Shown: positions 17,665-27,537, numbered from the stretch's first letter. The stretch is DNA of 64,000 bases from an uncultured bacterium (GCA_937949555.1 CALEDV010000025.1:1-64000); one strand, 5' to 3'. The notes: generated from the letters alone by a model not told the origin. Program-made: numbers and translations.

Positions 17665-20322
17665 TTATTTAGGGGCAGTTAAATGCCCAGTTGGAGGTCC
17701 GACATAAAAACCTTGCCCATAATTTACACCTGCGACCTTTGCCTTCTGTAGTATGCCTTCATCCTCCACAGATTTGGCTATTGTCTTGATCCCTAAGTCA
17801 CTGCATAGAGAGGCCATAGACCTTACAAAGGCAAGGTCCTTATTATCCTCTGATGCCAACCCCATGATGAAGGACTTATCAATCTTGATAAAGTCTATGG
17901 GGAAGATGCTTACCAAGTACCTGAATGTGGAGTAGCTACCCCCAAAATCATCAATACCGAACCTAAAGCCTTGCATATACAGTTCAGCGACAAACTTCTC
18001 AAGGAGCGACAGGTTCTTTGTAATGTCCTTCTCTTTGATCTCAAAGACTATCCGGTTGTGTCCTATTGCATATTGAGATGCAAACCTCACGACCACAGCA
18101 ATAAACTCCTTCATGATAAGGGACTTTGGTGAGAGGTTTACAAATATCTTGCCGCTGTAAGTCGTCTCTGCCAGGATCTGAAAGACCCTCTCCATGAGGT
18201 TGTGGTCAAGCTGGGTCACCATGCCTGTCTTTTCAGCAATATCTATGAAATCAGAGGCATTGAACATCTCTTCGCCATATCTTATCCTGCTTAATACCTC
18301 ATAGGAGTCAATCTGACCAGTTGAGAGATCAGCAATAGGCTGGAAAAAGGGTATCACCATCTTTTCCTCGATGGCCTTAATCACCATGAGGGTCATCTCA
18401 GAGGTCTTCTTGAATACCTCTATTACATCATCGGCCGTTGGGGCAAGCACTGTGTTTTTGCCCTGTTGTTTTGCCCTGTACATCATGCTATCGGCAAATA
18501 AGAACAGGTCATTGGCCTGAGAGGCATGGGTAGGAAAGACAGCAAGCCCAATAGATGCAGTGACCTTTACCTTGCCACCATCAGGGGCATCAAGGGTCAG
18601 ACGATCTATACTGTCCCTAATCCTCATAGCTACAGTGAAGCCTTGCTCCTCATCGGCCTCTGGCAGCACCACCGCATACTCATCACCGCCATATCTACCT
18701 AATATGTCGCCCTGTCTGAGGGCGTTGTGTATGGCATCTGCAGCGCTCCTGAGATACTTGTCTCCGAAGGCATGTCCATAGGAGTCGTTTATGTTTTTGA
18801 AATTGTCAAGGTCTATCACGAGCAGCGAGAACTTGTACTTATGTCTCTCGGCCCTGCTTATCTCGTATCCCAGCAGTTCCCAGAAGATCCGTTGGTTGTA
18901 GAGGTTTGTGAGGGGGTCTCTGGTGGCATAGTATTCCAGATCCCTAGTGTACTTATAGATAGCCTTTATTGAGCCGACTACATTGATTAAGGTAGTTAAT
19001 ACACCATCAATGACAAGCGACTGTATGGCATCTTTAGAGGTCTCTGCATGTACACCAATACCAACAACCCCACCTATTTGGGGCGAGTCAAGTATAAGGG
19101 ATTTGGTCTGAAACTCTATCTCCCTTTCATCAATGGCTACTGCCTGATGATCTGGGTGTACTATATTATGGCTGATCTTTATGTTGGCGCTACGGAAGAT
19201 CTGCTGCCTTGCCCTTACCTTCTCCTTTACTACCTTTTCTAACCTCTCCTTTGTCTCCTCAGAGGGGTTGTTATACCAGAATATCTCGAGGTCATAGACC
19301 TCCTCGTCTATCTGAAAGATAGAAAAGAGTGTATGGGCAGTCAAGACCTTGTTTATCTCCACGAGGAGGTTAGAGACATGCTCCTTCCAATCCTTCACCA
19401 CCTCGGAGGTTATGATGAATTTCTCCAGTATCCTGATCTCAAACTCAAGGATCTCCCTGTCAACGGCAACGGACTTGATCCTTTTTGAAAACCTATTGAG
19501 CTCTTCAGCAATTGCCGTAAGCTCATGAAAGCCTATGTCCTTGGAGTCTATCTGAAGGGCGGTAAGGTCCTTGACAGAATTGATGTTGTCGATCTTTGCC
19601 TTAAAGTTGTTCAGGGCAAGAGAAAGCTTTGAGTTTAACAGCAACAAAGAGGCTATTATGAGAGACAATGGTATAGGGAGCAACAAAAAGAACCATATAG
19701 CTATCTTTCGCTCAGCCACGGAGACAATGGGATTTAGATCAAAGGAAAGGGTCAAAACACCTAAGAGCTCATTGGGCCTTGCCTCTCTGTGACAGGCCAT
19801 ACACCTTGCCTCTGCCTTGAGGGGGTAGAATTCTCGTATTATGTTGCCTTTTATAACAGAACCCTTTACCCCTGCCTGTAATGCCCTTAGGGTTTCAGGG
19901 TCTATAGACTTGTCCTGATTAAGGGTCTCCCACTGAGTAGGCATGATCTCCACAGTAAAGGGGATGCCACTGTCAATAGCGCTTAGTTTCTGGCTAATGA
20001 ATTCCCTTATCTCTTTTTTTGAGACGCCACGATGCATCAGGTCCATCAGATATGCCTTTATGCTCTTTGACTGTGACAATGACATGGAAAAGGCTGCTTC
20101 ATAGATCTGCTTCTTGTATAGGTAGGAGGTAATTAGATAGGCGCTGTTGAAGCTTATGAAGGCAATCACAGCAATAAATGCAAAGACCACAAGCCTTATG
20201 GATATCTCTTTGCTGAAGAACTTCAACAACAAAGGGGAGTCAGAGATGATACCCAGTATGGATGATTCTAAGGATTGATATGCCTTTACAACTAAACCCT
20301 TTATTGAGATTAAGGCAGACAC
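17665..20322 (-). CDS. CxxCH-containing sensor GGDEF-EAL protein
   Basis: An 885-residue c-di-GMP enzyme. Helices at about 43-66 and 208-230 bound a periplasmic domain with CMACH at 174-178, a c-type haem attachment motif as in Tll0287/DUF3365-like sensors. A GAF-like region follows (about 290-455), then GGDEF with RYGGDEY and an upstream RQGD inhibitory-site motif, then EAL. In the EAL part, EVLSR, NLSPKS, FEIKEKD, IDDFGGSY and IKIDKSF are present, but the usual AEGVET reads AKSVED, so phosphodiesterase activity may be altered. Cyclase activity looks intact. It would let a haem-bound gas or redox signal set c-di-GMP. It lies 52 nt upstream of the hybrid kinase. Confidence 0.9.
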   Translation of the reverse strand: MSALISIKGLVVKAYQSLESSILGIISDSPLLLKFFSKEISIRLVVFAFIAVIAFISFNSAYLITSYLYKKQIYEAAFSMSLSQSKSIKAYLMDLMHRGVSKKEIREFISQKLSAIDSGIPFTVEIMPTQWETLNQDKSIDPETLRALQAGVKGSVIKGNIIREFYPLKAEARCMACHREARPNELLGVLTLSFDLNPIVSVAERKIAIWFFLLLPIPLSLIIASLLLLNSKLSLALNNFKAKIDNINSVKDLTALQIDSKDIGFHELTAIAEELNRFSKRIKSVAVDREILEFEIRILEKFIITSEVVKDWKEHVSNLLVEINKVLTAHTLFSIFQIDEEVYDLEIFWYNNPSEETKERLEKVVKEKVRARQQIFRSANIKISHNIVHPDHQAVAIDEREIEFQTKSLILDSPQIGGVVGIGVHAETSKDAIQSLVIDGVLTTLINVVGSIKAIYKYTRDLEYYATRDPLTNLYNQRIFWELLGYEISRAERHKYKFSLLVIDLDNFKNINDSYGHAFGDKYLRSAADAIHNALRQGDILGRYGGDEYAVVLPEADEEQGFTVAMRIRDSIDRLTLDAPDGGKVKVTASIGLAVFPTHASQANDLFLFADSMMYRAKQQGKNTVLAPTADDVIEVFKKTSEMTLMVIKAIEEKMVIPFFQPIADLSTGQIDSYEVLSRIRYGEEMFNASDFIDIAEKTGMVTQLDHNLMERVFQILAETTYSGKIFVNLSPKSLIMKEFIAVVVRFASQYAIGHNRIVFEIKEKDITKNLSLLEKFVAELYMQGFRFGIDDFGGSYSTFRYLVSIFPIDFIKIDKSFIMGLASEDNKDLAFVRSMASLCSDLGIKTIAKSVEDEGILQKAKVAGVNYGQGFYVGPPTGHLTAPK

Positions 20323-20383
20323 CTTTACTAAAGCCCCTCCATTAAAAAGTGTTTACAGCCTTAATAAGGGACAAGATAACCAC

Positions 20384-20420
20384 AGGATAGTCAAAGGGCT
20401 TCTACGCCTTACACTATCCT
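20384..20420. terminator. Hairpin terminator candidate after miaA
   Basis: AGGATAGT pairs perfectly with ACTATCCT around a 21-nt loop in the 223-nt space downstream of miaA. Flanking sequence is A/T-rich but lacks a long T-run. Nothing else was recognised in this gap. Confidence 0.4.
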
Positions 20421-20545
20421 AAATAAAAGCGGCATATAACAAACACTCCTTGCATTGGCACCCTAAACTGTCTCCCCAAAAGCCTGATAACATCTTATTT
20501 TTTTTGTTGCTAATATAAACAATTGCAACCCTTAAAAGCAATCAC

Positions 20546-21526
20546 CTAAAGGGTTAAAGGGCCAATGCATTCCATTACCCTTTCCAATACAGCCTCTTGT
20601 AATGACACTGTATCAATCCATCTTATGTCACCCTCTGCCCTAAACCATGTAAACTGCCTCTTTGCATAGTTCCTCGTCCTCTGTTTGATTAGGGCAATGG
20701 CAGTATCCTTATCCAGTTCACCATAGAAGTAACGGGCGAGTTCCTTATAACCAATAGCCTGCATAGAGGTAAATGACAGTATATGGCCCAATTCATCAAC
20801 CCCATAGGGCAACGGCCTGTTCTTCAATATCATATCAATGACATCCTTAGCCTCTTCAATCAGTCCCCTGTCAATCATGCTATCTACCCTTTTGTTAATG
20901 AGGCTGTAGAGCCTGTCTCGCGAACAGGTCAATCCAATCTTGATATATTGATAATCCAGGGGCATGGTGTTTGTCTGCTGCAATTCAGACATAGTTGAAT
21001 CAGTATTTAAACAGACCTCAAGGGCCCGAAGTAGCCTGCGATGGTCCTTCGGGTTTACCCTTGAGGCAACTATAGGGTCAAGCTCACAAAGCCTCTTATG
21101 TAGGTATCCCTCTTCTATTTGCTCCTGCTGAAGCAGTTCCCCTCTAAGCTTAAAATCCGCTGGCGGTGATGGAAACAGACCCTTTGTGATCGCCCGCATA
21201 TAGAGACCAGTGCCACCAGTAATGATTGGCACCTTGCCCCGAGCGTGGAGCGATTCGATAATGCCCGAGACCTTTTCTAAATACTGCCCAGCGCTGAAAT
21301 ACTCCCAGGGCTCTACAATGTCTATCATGTGGTGGGGCACCATTGATAGTTCTTCTAAGGAGGGCTTGGCAGTGCCTATATCCATGTGCCTGTAGACCTG
21401 CATGGAATCAGCACTTACAATCTCTGTCTGCAATAGGGATGCTAATCTTATTGCCACAGAGGTCTTGCCAACCGCTGTGGGACCAACAATAAATAATACC
21501 TTGCCCTTTGACCTATCGCTGACCAT
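20546..21526 (-). CDS. miaA: tRNA dimethylallyltransferase
   Basis: MiaA transfers dimethylallyl from DMAPP to A37 of tRNAs reading UNN codons. The 326-residue protein starts with the P-loop GPTAVGKTS; SADSMQVYRHMDIGTAKP, PHHMIDIVEP, GTGLYMRAITKGL and the C-terminal QRTRNYAKRQFTWFR are all conserved. Complete, ATG start, on the minus strand, and separated by about 120 nt from the pyk end, so it may be a separate unit. Confidence 0.96.
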   Translation of the reverse strand: MVSDRSKGKVLFIVGPTAVGKTSVAIRLASLLQTEIVSADSMQVYRHMDIGTAKPSLEELSMVPHHMIDIVEPWEYFSAGQYLEKVSGIIESLHARGKVPIITGGTGLYMRAITKGLFPSPPADFKLRGELLQQEQIEEGYLHKRLCELDPIVASRVNPKDHRRLLRALEVCLNTDSTMSELQQTNTMPLDYQYIKIGLTCSRDRLYSLINKRVDSMIDRGLIEEAKDVIDMILKNRPLPYGVDELGHILSFTSMQAIGYKELARYFYGELDKDTAIALIKQRTRNYAKRQFTWFRAEGDIRWIDTVSLQEAVLERVMECIGPLTL

Positions 21527-21647
21527 TGGTTGTCCTTCTAAGCCATTATTATACGTGGGTGCTCAACCTTAAAGGTTTTGTGCCCTTTTTGGAGATATTA
21601 TCGCTTCTGGCTAAAAGAGATATTTTAAAAAAGTGGCCTTAACTTAA

Positions 21648-23066
21648 TTATAAGATTTTATGAAGCCTTATAATGTTTGCCTTTCCGAGGAAGGGAGAGC
21701 TTGCGGCGAATACGATATTATCGCCCTTTTGTATGAAGCCATCTTTTATGAGCATCCTTTCAACGGTTTTCATGAAGACCTCATCAAGTATGCTTACATC
21801 AGGTGTCTCAAGCGCCCTGCCGTAGATGCCCCAGTAAAGAGACATAGCCTTTAGGGTCCTTTGATTTGGCGTAAAGGCTATGACAGGGACTTCAGGTTTG
21901 AGTTTTGAAAGCAGCAATGCGGTAAAGCCAGAATGAGAAAACACTACTATTGCCTTTGCGTTTGTGTCCTTTGCCGACTCTTTAGCCCCGTCTGCAATTG
22001 CGCCAGGAAAACTTCCGCCGACATTATAAAACCTGCCGATTCTGTTGAAGAGCATTTTTTCCGTGTGCTTTATTATGGTATCCATCATAGAGACCGATTC
22101 AACAGGAAACTTTCCTGCAGCGGTCTCCGCTGACAGCATCAGTGCATCCGTTCCGTCGAGCACCGCATTTGCAACATCGGTAGCCTCTGCCCTGGTAGGT
22201 CTGGAGTGCTCCTTCATAGACTCGAGCATTTGGGTCGCTGTAATAACCAACTTCCCCTTTTTATTTGCCTCTTCTATGAGCATCTTCTGCATTACAGGCA
22301 CTTTTTCAGTAGGGAGCTCAACGCCAAGGTCTCCCCTTGCCACCATTATCCCGTCTACAGCATCAAGTATGCCTTGTATGTTATCAATCGCCTCAGGCTT
22401 TTCGATCTTGGCAATGAGAGGAGGCAGGTTGAGATTTCTCTTTTTAGCCCACTGCCTTATAATCTCTATATCCTTAGCGCTTCTGACGAAGGATACGGCA
22501 ACATAATCAACCCCAATATCTATTCCAAATAGTAAATCCTTCCTGTCCTTTTCTGTGAAGGCAGGGAGGGTTGTTTCAGAAGAAGGAAAGTTGACGCCCT
22601 TTTTGGAGCGCAATACCCCTCCTTCCAATATCTCAGCCTCAATATGGGATGTTTTTAGAGCAACTGCCCGAAGCCTTATCAATCCGTCATCTATAAGGAC
22701 AAAATCACCCTTTTTAACATCCTTCAAGAGGGCAGGATAGGATATATAGATGTTTTCGCTGCTGCTGTCTTTTTCTCCTGGCAAAAGATTTACCCTTGAA
22801 CCCGTTTTCAAGGGCACTGAGCCCCCATGCACCATACCTACCCTTATCTTTATACCCTGAAGGTCCTGAAGCAAGGCAGTATTTTTGCCTAATTTAAATG
22901 CCTCCTGTCTCACAGTCTGTGCAACAGCCCTGTGGTCTTCATGGGAACCATGGGAGAAATTCAATCTCGCCACATCCATACCGCTTTTAATAAGTGACCT
23001 AATTACCTTTCTATCCCCTGAAGATGGGCCAAGGGTACATACTATTTTTGTCTTTCTTAAATCCAT
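21648..23066 (-). CDS. pyk: Pyruvate kinase
   Basis: Converts phosphoenolpyruvate and ADP to pyruvate and ATP. The 472-residue enzyme has KIVCTLGPSS and RLNFSHG at the start, the active-site block IAKIEKPEAIDNI..DGIMVARGDLGVE, and TQMLESM, then a C-terminal regulatory domain with VFSHSGFTA. Complete. Its ATG lies within the end of nadB (10-nt overlap), so it is the last gene of the EAL - ThDP enzyme - nadB - pyk operon. Coupling of pyk with nadB is unusual and may only reflect compaction. Confidence 0.95.
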   Translation of the reverse strand: MDLRKTKIVCTLGPSSGDRKVIRSLIKSGMDVARLNFSHGSHEDHRAVAQTVRQEAFKLGKNTALLQDLQGIKIRVGMVHGGSVPLKTGSRVNLLPGEKDSSSENIYISYPALLKDVKKGDFVLIDDGLIRLRAVALKTSHIEAEILEGGVLRSKKGVNFPSSETTLPAFTEKDRKDLLFGIDIGVDYVAVSFVRSAKDIEIIRQWAKKRNLNLPPLIAKIEKPEAIDNIQGILDAVDGIMVARGDLGVELPTEKVPVMQKMLIEEANKKGKLVITATQMLESMKEHSRPTRAEATDVANAVLDGTDALMLSAETAAGKFPVESVSMMDTIIKHTEKMLFNRIGRFYNVGGSFPGAIADGAKESAKDTNAKAIVVFSHSGFTALLLSKLKPEVPVIAFTPNQRTLKAMSLYWGIYGRALETPDVSILDEVFMKTVERMLIKDGFIQKGDNIVFAASSPFLGKANIIRLHKIL

Positions 23067-24622
23067 ATAATAAACATCCCTCCATCACTATTTTTGACCG
23101 CTGTGTGTCGCTTCCAGTCAGTGCCCCTTGATTTGTAATCAGACCTGTAGTGTCCCCCAAGGCTACCCTTCCTGTAGAGGGCGCTTTCTACAATAAGGCT
23201 GCTAACCATGAGCATGTTCTTGAATTCTATACAGGCCCTGTTTGTGCATCTACATTGCTCAACATCCATAAACTGGGCCAGTGCAGCCTTTGCCTCACTG
23301 AGAGATTTATCACATCTGATGATGCCAGCCTTCTCCCACATGACCCTTTTTAAAGAGGCAATGCACTCTTTGATCTGGTCTTCGCTACGGGATTTGGCAA
23401 TCTCATAGGCCCCTGTCTGTAAGGGTGCTGGAGGGCTGATATGAGCATGTGCAGCGCTTATTGCTGCCCTGCATCCAAAGACAAGTCCTTCTAATAGGCT
23501 GTTGCTTGCAAGCCTGTTGGCCCCATGAACACCAGTGCATGCTGCCTCACCGGCTGCATATAGCCCTCTGACATCGGTGGCACCATTGATATCGGTCTTT
23601 ATGCCACCCATTATGTAATGGGCTGCTGGAGAGACAGGTATCAGGTCTCTCGTAATGTCTACGCCGTATCTCATACAGGTTTCGTAGATGCGAGGGAAAC
23701 GCCCCTTCACAAAGGCACTTTCAAGATGGCTGAGGTCAAGGTATACATGACTGGCCCCGGTCTTTACCGTTTGAGATATTATTGCCCTAGACACCACATC
23801 CCTTGGTGCCAATTCAGCCTTTGGGTGATAATCAGCCATGAAGGGGTATTTGTTGATGTCCCTTAGCACCGCACCCTCTCCACGCATTGCCTCACTTAGC
23901 AAAAACTGAGGCGCTGAGGGGGCATAAAGCACTGTAGGATGAAACTGGACAAATTCCATATCCATCAGGGTAGCCCCTGCCCGATAGGCCATTGCAATGC
24001 CATCGCCTGTGGCTACCTCTGGATTTGTGGTCCTTAGATATACCTGACCTGCACCGCCTGTGGATATGATGGTAGCCCTACCGTAAATGTATATTAACCC
24101 TTCCTTGCTCGCTGCGATAAGCCCCCTGCACTGTCCCTCTTCTACAATCAGGTCAAGGGCTATACAAAAGGGTATCTTGGTGATGTTGTCCCTTGACTTG
24201 GCCCTGTCAATAAGTACCCTCATTATCTCTCTGCCCGTGGAATCCCCCTTTGCGTGAAGTATGCGCCGCCTTGAGTGGGCAGCCTCTAAGGTAAAGGATA
24301 GCTCTGAGTCCTTTCTGTCAAACTCCGCCCCCCATTGGATTAGTTCAATTATCCTGTCAGGCCCCTCCTTGACCAGCACACGCACTGCTTCTTCATTGCA
24401 AAGTCCGTCCCCTGCCTTTATGGTGTCTTCAAAGTGTATTCCCACCTCATCTTCATCGCTAAGGGCTACTGCAACGCCACCCTGGGCGTATTCGCTGCTA
24501 CTTTCAGTGGGGGTGTCTTTGGTGATTACATGCACCTTGCCGTATTTTGAAAGCTCTATAGCAGCCCTAAGACCAGCTATGCCGCTGCCTACTACGATGT
24601 AATCTGTTTTTATATCCTGCAT
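23057..24622 (-). CDS. nadB: L-aspartate oxidase
   Basis: NadB oxidises L-aspartate to iminoaspartate, the first step of de novo NAD synthesis, using FAD and either oxygen or fumarate. The FAD motif VVGSGIAGLRAAIELS is at the start; SSSEYAQGGVAVAL, HSRRRILHAKGDSTGREI, the FVQFHPTVLY block and the AAGEAACTGVHGANRLASNSLLEG block follow. The track start at 24679 adds 19 unrelated residues; the ATG at 24622 gives the normal N-terminus. It overlaps the ThDP enzyme stop by 13 nt and pyk by 10 nt. nadE is elsewhere in this window; nadA and nadC are not. Confidence 0.95.
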   Translation of the reverse strand: MQDIKTDYIVVGSGIAGLRAAIELSKYGKVHVITKDTPTESSSEYAQGGVAVALSDEDEVGIHFEDTIKAGDGLCNEEAVRVLVKEGPDRIIELIQWGAEFDRKDSELSFTLEAAHSRRRILHAKGDSTGREIMRVLIDRAKSRDNITKIPFCIALDLIVEEGQCRGLIAASKEGLIYIYGRATIISTGGAGQVYLRTTNPEVATGDGIAMAYRAGATLMDMEFVQFHPTVLYAPSAPQFLLSEAMRGEGAVLRDINKYPFMADYHPKAELAPRDVVSRAIISQTVKTGASHVYLDLSHLESAFVKGRFPRIYETCMRYGVDITRDLIPVSPAAHYIMGGIKTDINGATDVRGLYAAGEAACTGVHGANRLASNSLLEGLVFGCRAAISAAHAHISPPAPLQTGAYEIAKSRSEDQIKECIASLKRVMWEKAGIIRCDKSLSEAKAALAQFMDVEQCRCTNRACIEFKNMLMVSSLIVESALYRKGSLGGHYRSDYKSRGTDWKRHTAVKNSDGGMFIIWI

Positions 24623-26247
24623 AGTATTTTCCCTAATCGTTCGGTCAGTTTTCTGTTGGCTGCATAATCCACAGGGCATTCCACTATTGAGGGAACCCTC
24701 TGAACAGAGGCATTCTTCAATGCAATATTTAGCTCCTCTGCGGTCTCAGCCCTGTATCCCTTGCACCCAAAGGATTCGGCAAATCTAAGGAAATCAGGAT
24801 TAGAAAGTTCCACAAAGAAGTCCCTGTTGTATCGGTTTAGTTGTTTCCACTTTATTAAGCCGTAACCATTGTCGTTGAATATAACTATTGTAAAGGCAAG
24901 CTTTAAGCGGACGGCTGTCTCAAGTTCACAGGCAGACATCAAAAACCCTCCGTCTCCTACCGCTGCAATTACCCTTCTGTCAGGGTATAGCAACTTTGCG
25001 GCAATTGCTGAGGGAAGGGCAAAGCCCATAGAGGCAAAACCGTTTGAGATTATAACTGTATTTGGCTCATAGGCAGGATAGCTCCTCCCAATCCATATCT
25101 TATGCGCCCCTACATCGCTTATCAGGATGTCTTTTCTGTCAAGGGCAGCCCTTATGCAGTTTAGTATAGTCATGGGGCTTAGCCTTGTGGTTGAGTTCAT
25201 AAGCGCCTCAGAGGACCAATCGGACTGCACATCATCTTTAAGTCTTGCAAAATAACCCCAATCCTTCTTTCCCTGTATCAATGCTGTAATCATGTTTAGA
25301 TTTTTTGAAAGGTCTCCTATTATCTCAAGGGCACAATAATTGGCATCTACCTCAGCAGGATTTGCATCAATATGCAGGATCTTTTTCTGACTGTCCCACC
25401 ATTTTGGGCTAAATTCTACTGGGTCATATCCGACAGTGATAATAAGGTCTGCCTTATCAATGCCGCATTGTATATAATCCTTAGACTGAAGTCCTATATT
25501 GGAGACGAAGAGTTCATGATCAGCAGGTATAGCGCCCATACCCATGAAGGTTGTAACTACAGCGATTCCAGCTTGTTCAGCGAACCTGATCAACGCCTCT
25601 GAGGCACCGCTTCGTATGACCCCATGTCCTGCTATTATTACAGGCAGCTTGGAATTGGCGATAACCCTCACTGCCTCCCTTATCTTGTGCTCCTCAGAAA
25701 CCGGATAGTTGAAATCGGTAGCGCAGATTGGCAGCCCTTCAATTTTATGATGAGCTACATCTTCAGGCAGTTCTATCTGTGTAGGCCCAGGCTTTTCCAT
25801 TGTTGCTATCCTAAAAGCCTTCCTGACAGCCTCGGGTATAATCTCTGCCCTGTCTATAGATACATTCCACTTTGTTATAGCCCTAAACATGGAGAGGGTG
25901 TCTATGTATTGGTGCGACTCCTTGTGCTGCCTCAAGGAAGATGCCTGGGCAGTTACTGCTACCAAAGGGGCAAAATCCAGTTGGGCATCGGCAACGCCGG
26001 TCACGAGATTTGTTGCGCCAGGACCAAGTGTAGAAAAACACACCCCTGGTTTGCCTGTGAATCTCCCGTAGGCATTTGCCATGAAGGATGCTCCCCTTTC
26101 ATCTCTGGCAATGACTGTTTTTATATCCGAACCTGTGAGGGCATTCAAGAGTTCAAGGTTTTCCTCCCCTGGCAGTCCAAAGAGGTATTGAACCCCTTCT
26201 GCCTTAAGACATCTGATAATCAGTTCAGCAGCGTTCATTGTAATCAC
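24610..26247 (-). CDS. ThDP-dependent enzyme, acetolactate synthase large-subunit family
   Basis: A 545-residue thiamine-diphosphate enzyme with the three-domain acetolactate synthase (ALS) layout. The N-terminal domain has the activating Glu in RDERGASFMANAYGR and GVCFSTLGPGATNL; the FAD-like middle domain follows; the C-terminal domain has the ThDP motif GDGGFLMSACELETAVRL...NDNGYG. It resembles the catabolic or uncharacterised IlvB-like group rather than the biosynthetic enzyme, and no small (IlvN) subunit is next to it. Product therefore uncertain: acetolactate is likeliest. Its start abuts the EAL gene stop, and its stop overlaps nadB by 13 nt. Confidence 0.85.
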   Translation of the reverse strand: MITMNAAELIIRCLKAEGVQYLFGLPGEENLELLNALTGSDIKTVIARDERGASFMANAYGRFTGKPGVCFSTLGPGATNLVTGVADAQLDFAPLVAVTAQASSLRQHKESHQYIDTLSMFRAITKWNVSIDRAEIIPEAVRKAFRIATMEKPGPTQIELPEDVAHHKIEGLPICATDFNYPVSEEHKIREAVRVIANSKLPVIIAGHGVIRSGASEALIRFAEQAGIAVVTTFMGMGAIPADHELFVSNIGLQSKDYIQCGIDKADLIITVGYDPVEFSPKWWDSQKKILHIDANPAEVDANYCALEIIGDLSKNLNMITALIQGKKDWGYFARLKDDVQSDWSSEALMNSTTRLSPMTILNCIRAALDRKDILISDVGAHKIWIGRSYPAYEPNTVIISNGFASMGFALPSAIAAKLLYPDRRVIAAVGDGGFLMSACELETAVRLKLAFTIVIFNDNGYGLIKWKQLNRYNRDFFVELSNPDFLRFAESFGCKGYRAETAEELNIALKNASVQRVPSIVECPVDYAANRKLTERLGKILCRI

Positions 26248-27318
26248 CTATTTAGTAAACCACTGGTTTACTTCAGGCTCTGGTTTGCCTAAGAAATACC
26301 CCTGGGCCAGATCAACGCCAAGGGACTTGATGGTCTCAAATTCCATGTTATGCTCAATACCCTCTGCCAATGTCATGACCCCCTTGTCTCTTGCAATGGA
26401 GACTATGGCCTTTATTACCGATTGCTTAAAGTCGCTCTCATGGATATCCCTAATAAAATGCATGTCGATCTTTACATAGTCAGGCGAGAGCTCATCAAGC
26501 ATCTTTAAAGAGGAATAACCACTGCCAAAGTCATCAAGGGCAGACTGAAAGCCCTTTGCTCTATAAAACTCCAGTATACCTCTTAAATGGGCAATGTCTT
26601 GGACCTTTTCTGATTCAACTACCTCAAAGACAATATTGGCGGGGATTAAGCCATGTCTCTGAGCGGTCTTTATAGTGGTTTGCAGGCAGTCCTGCGGATT
26701 GTATATGGCCGTAGGTAGGAAGTTGATAAATAGCTTAGGACCCTTGATGCCCAAGGCAGCAGCCCTGTCAATAGCAGTCTCACGAGACAGTTTATCAAGG
26801 GCAAAGTGTAGATCCAATATCTTTGCCTTTTGAAATAGCACCTTAGGGGCAATGATCCCATCGCCTGCTGCTAAACCACGAATGAGACACTCAAAGGCAA
26901 AGAGTTCTTTGCTTTTGGTGTTAACTATAGGTTGAAAATAGGTATTGACTCTCCTGTGTTGGATGATATCAATTAGGTCCTGGGCGTCTAAGAGCTCATG
27001 CCATGCCGATAGGGTCTTAAATGAAAAGAGGTGTTGGGGCTTAAAGTGCTCACCAACAAGGAGTGGAAACATCTGTACCTGACCTTTTTCCACCTCTGAT
27101 AGGCCCTTTTGCCCATACAAAAGCTCAACGACCTCAGTGAATGATGTATTATCTACACAAAGGACATCATTGTGGTCAGTAAATGGTACATTATTGAGCC
27201 CCAATGTCTCTCTGACCTTGTGGAGGAGGTAACCTTCTGATGCAGATATGTAAACATTGCATATTTGCCCCTTGATCCTCTCTAATATCGAACACCTTGT
27301 GCAATCTTGCATACTCAA
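26248..27318 (-). CDS. EAL-domain c-di-GMP phosphodiesterase
   Basis: A 356-residue soluble protein. The N-terminal ~115 residues (with CTRCS near the start) match no domain I know. The C-terminal EAL domain is complete, with ECLIRG (EAL motif), NFLPTAIY, FEVVESE, LDDFGSGYSS, YVKIDM and LAEGIE, so it should hydrolyse c-di-GMP to pGpG. It is the first gene of an operon with a ThDP enzyme, nadB and pyk, with no gap to the next start. It has a promoter at 27348-27377 and GGAGG before the start. The N-terminal part may sense a metabolite (inference). Confidence 0.9.
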   Translation of the reverse strand: MSMQDCTRCSILERIKGQICNVYISASEGYLLHKVRETLGLNNVPFTDHNDVLCVDNTSFTEVVELLYGQKGLSEVEKGQVQMFPLLVGEHFKPQHLFSFKTLSAWHELLDAQDLIDIIQHRRVNTYFQPIVNTKSKELFAFECLIRGLAAGDGIIAPKVLFQKAKILDLHFALDKLSRETAIDRAAALGIKGPKLFINFLPTAIYNPQDCLQTTIKTAQRHGLIPANIVFEVVESEKVQDIAHLRGILEFYRAKGFQSALDDFGSGYSSLKMLDELSPDYVKIDMHFIRDIHESDFKQSVIKAIVSIARDKGVMTLAEGIEHNMEFETIKSLGVDLAQGYFLGKPEPEVNQWFTK

Positions 27319-27347
27319 CCTCCATGTAGTGTTTTTTCAGTTATGCA

Positions 27348-27377
27348 ATTATACAGATTAAGCCGAGACCTGTCCAA
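27348..27377 (-). promoter_or_regulatory. Promoter of the EAL-ThDP-nadB-pyk operon
   Basis: On the minus strand TTGGAC (27372-27377) and TATAAT (27348-27353) are 18 nt apart, about 30 nt before the EAL gene start. A good sigma-70-type match. Confidence 0.55.
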
Positions 27378-27460
27378 GTCCTCAAACTGACCATTAGTAA
27401 TAGCATGGCACGACTTAAAGTAAAGTTTGAACCTTGTTTAAATACCTTTCAAGTTCTCAT

Positions 27461-27523
27461 AGTTTTGTCGTCTCATAAAGGCTTTGAGGCATAACACTCA
27501 CTAATTACTAACGCTTAAGGCAA
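27461..27523 (+). repeat. Dispersed element, fragment D1
   Basis: About 60 nt resemble the right end of copy C (AGTTTTGTCG...ATAAAGGCTTTGAGGCAT) and then decay before the terminal repeat. It lies immediately left of copy D2 in the opposite orientation, perhaps a truncated older copy. Confidence 0.5.
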
Positions 27524-27537
27524 AAGGCGGTAAGGGC

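Noticed and set aside
25624-26292. 222-residue plus-strand ORF
   Set aside because: It lies antisense to the ThDP enzyme, whose motifs are clear, and shows no domain of its own.
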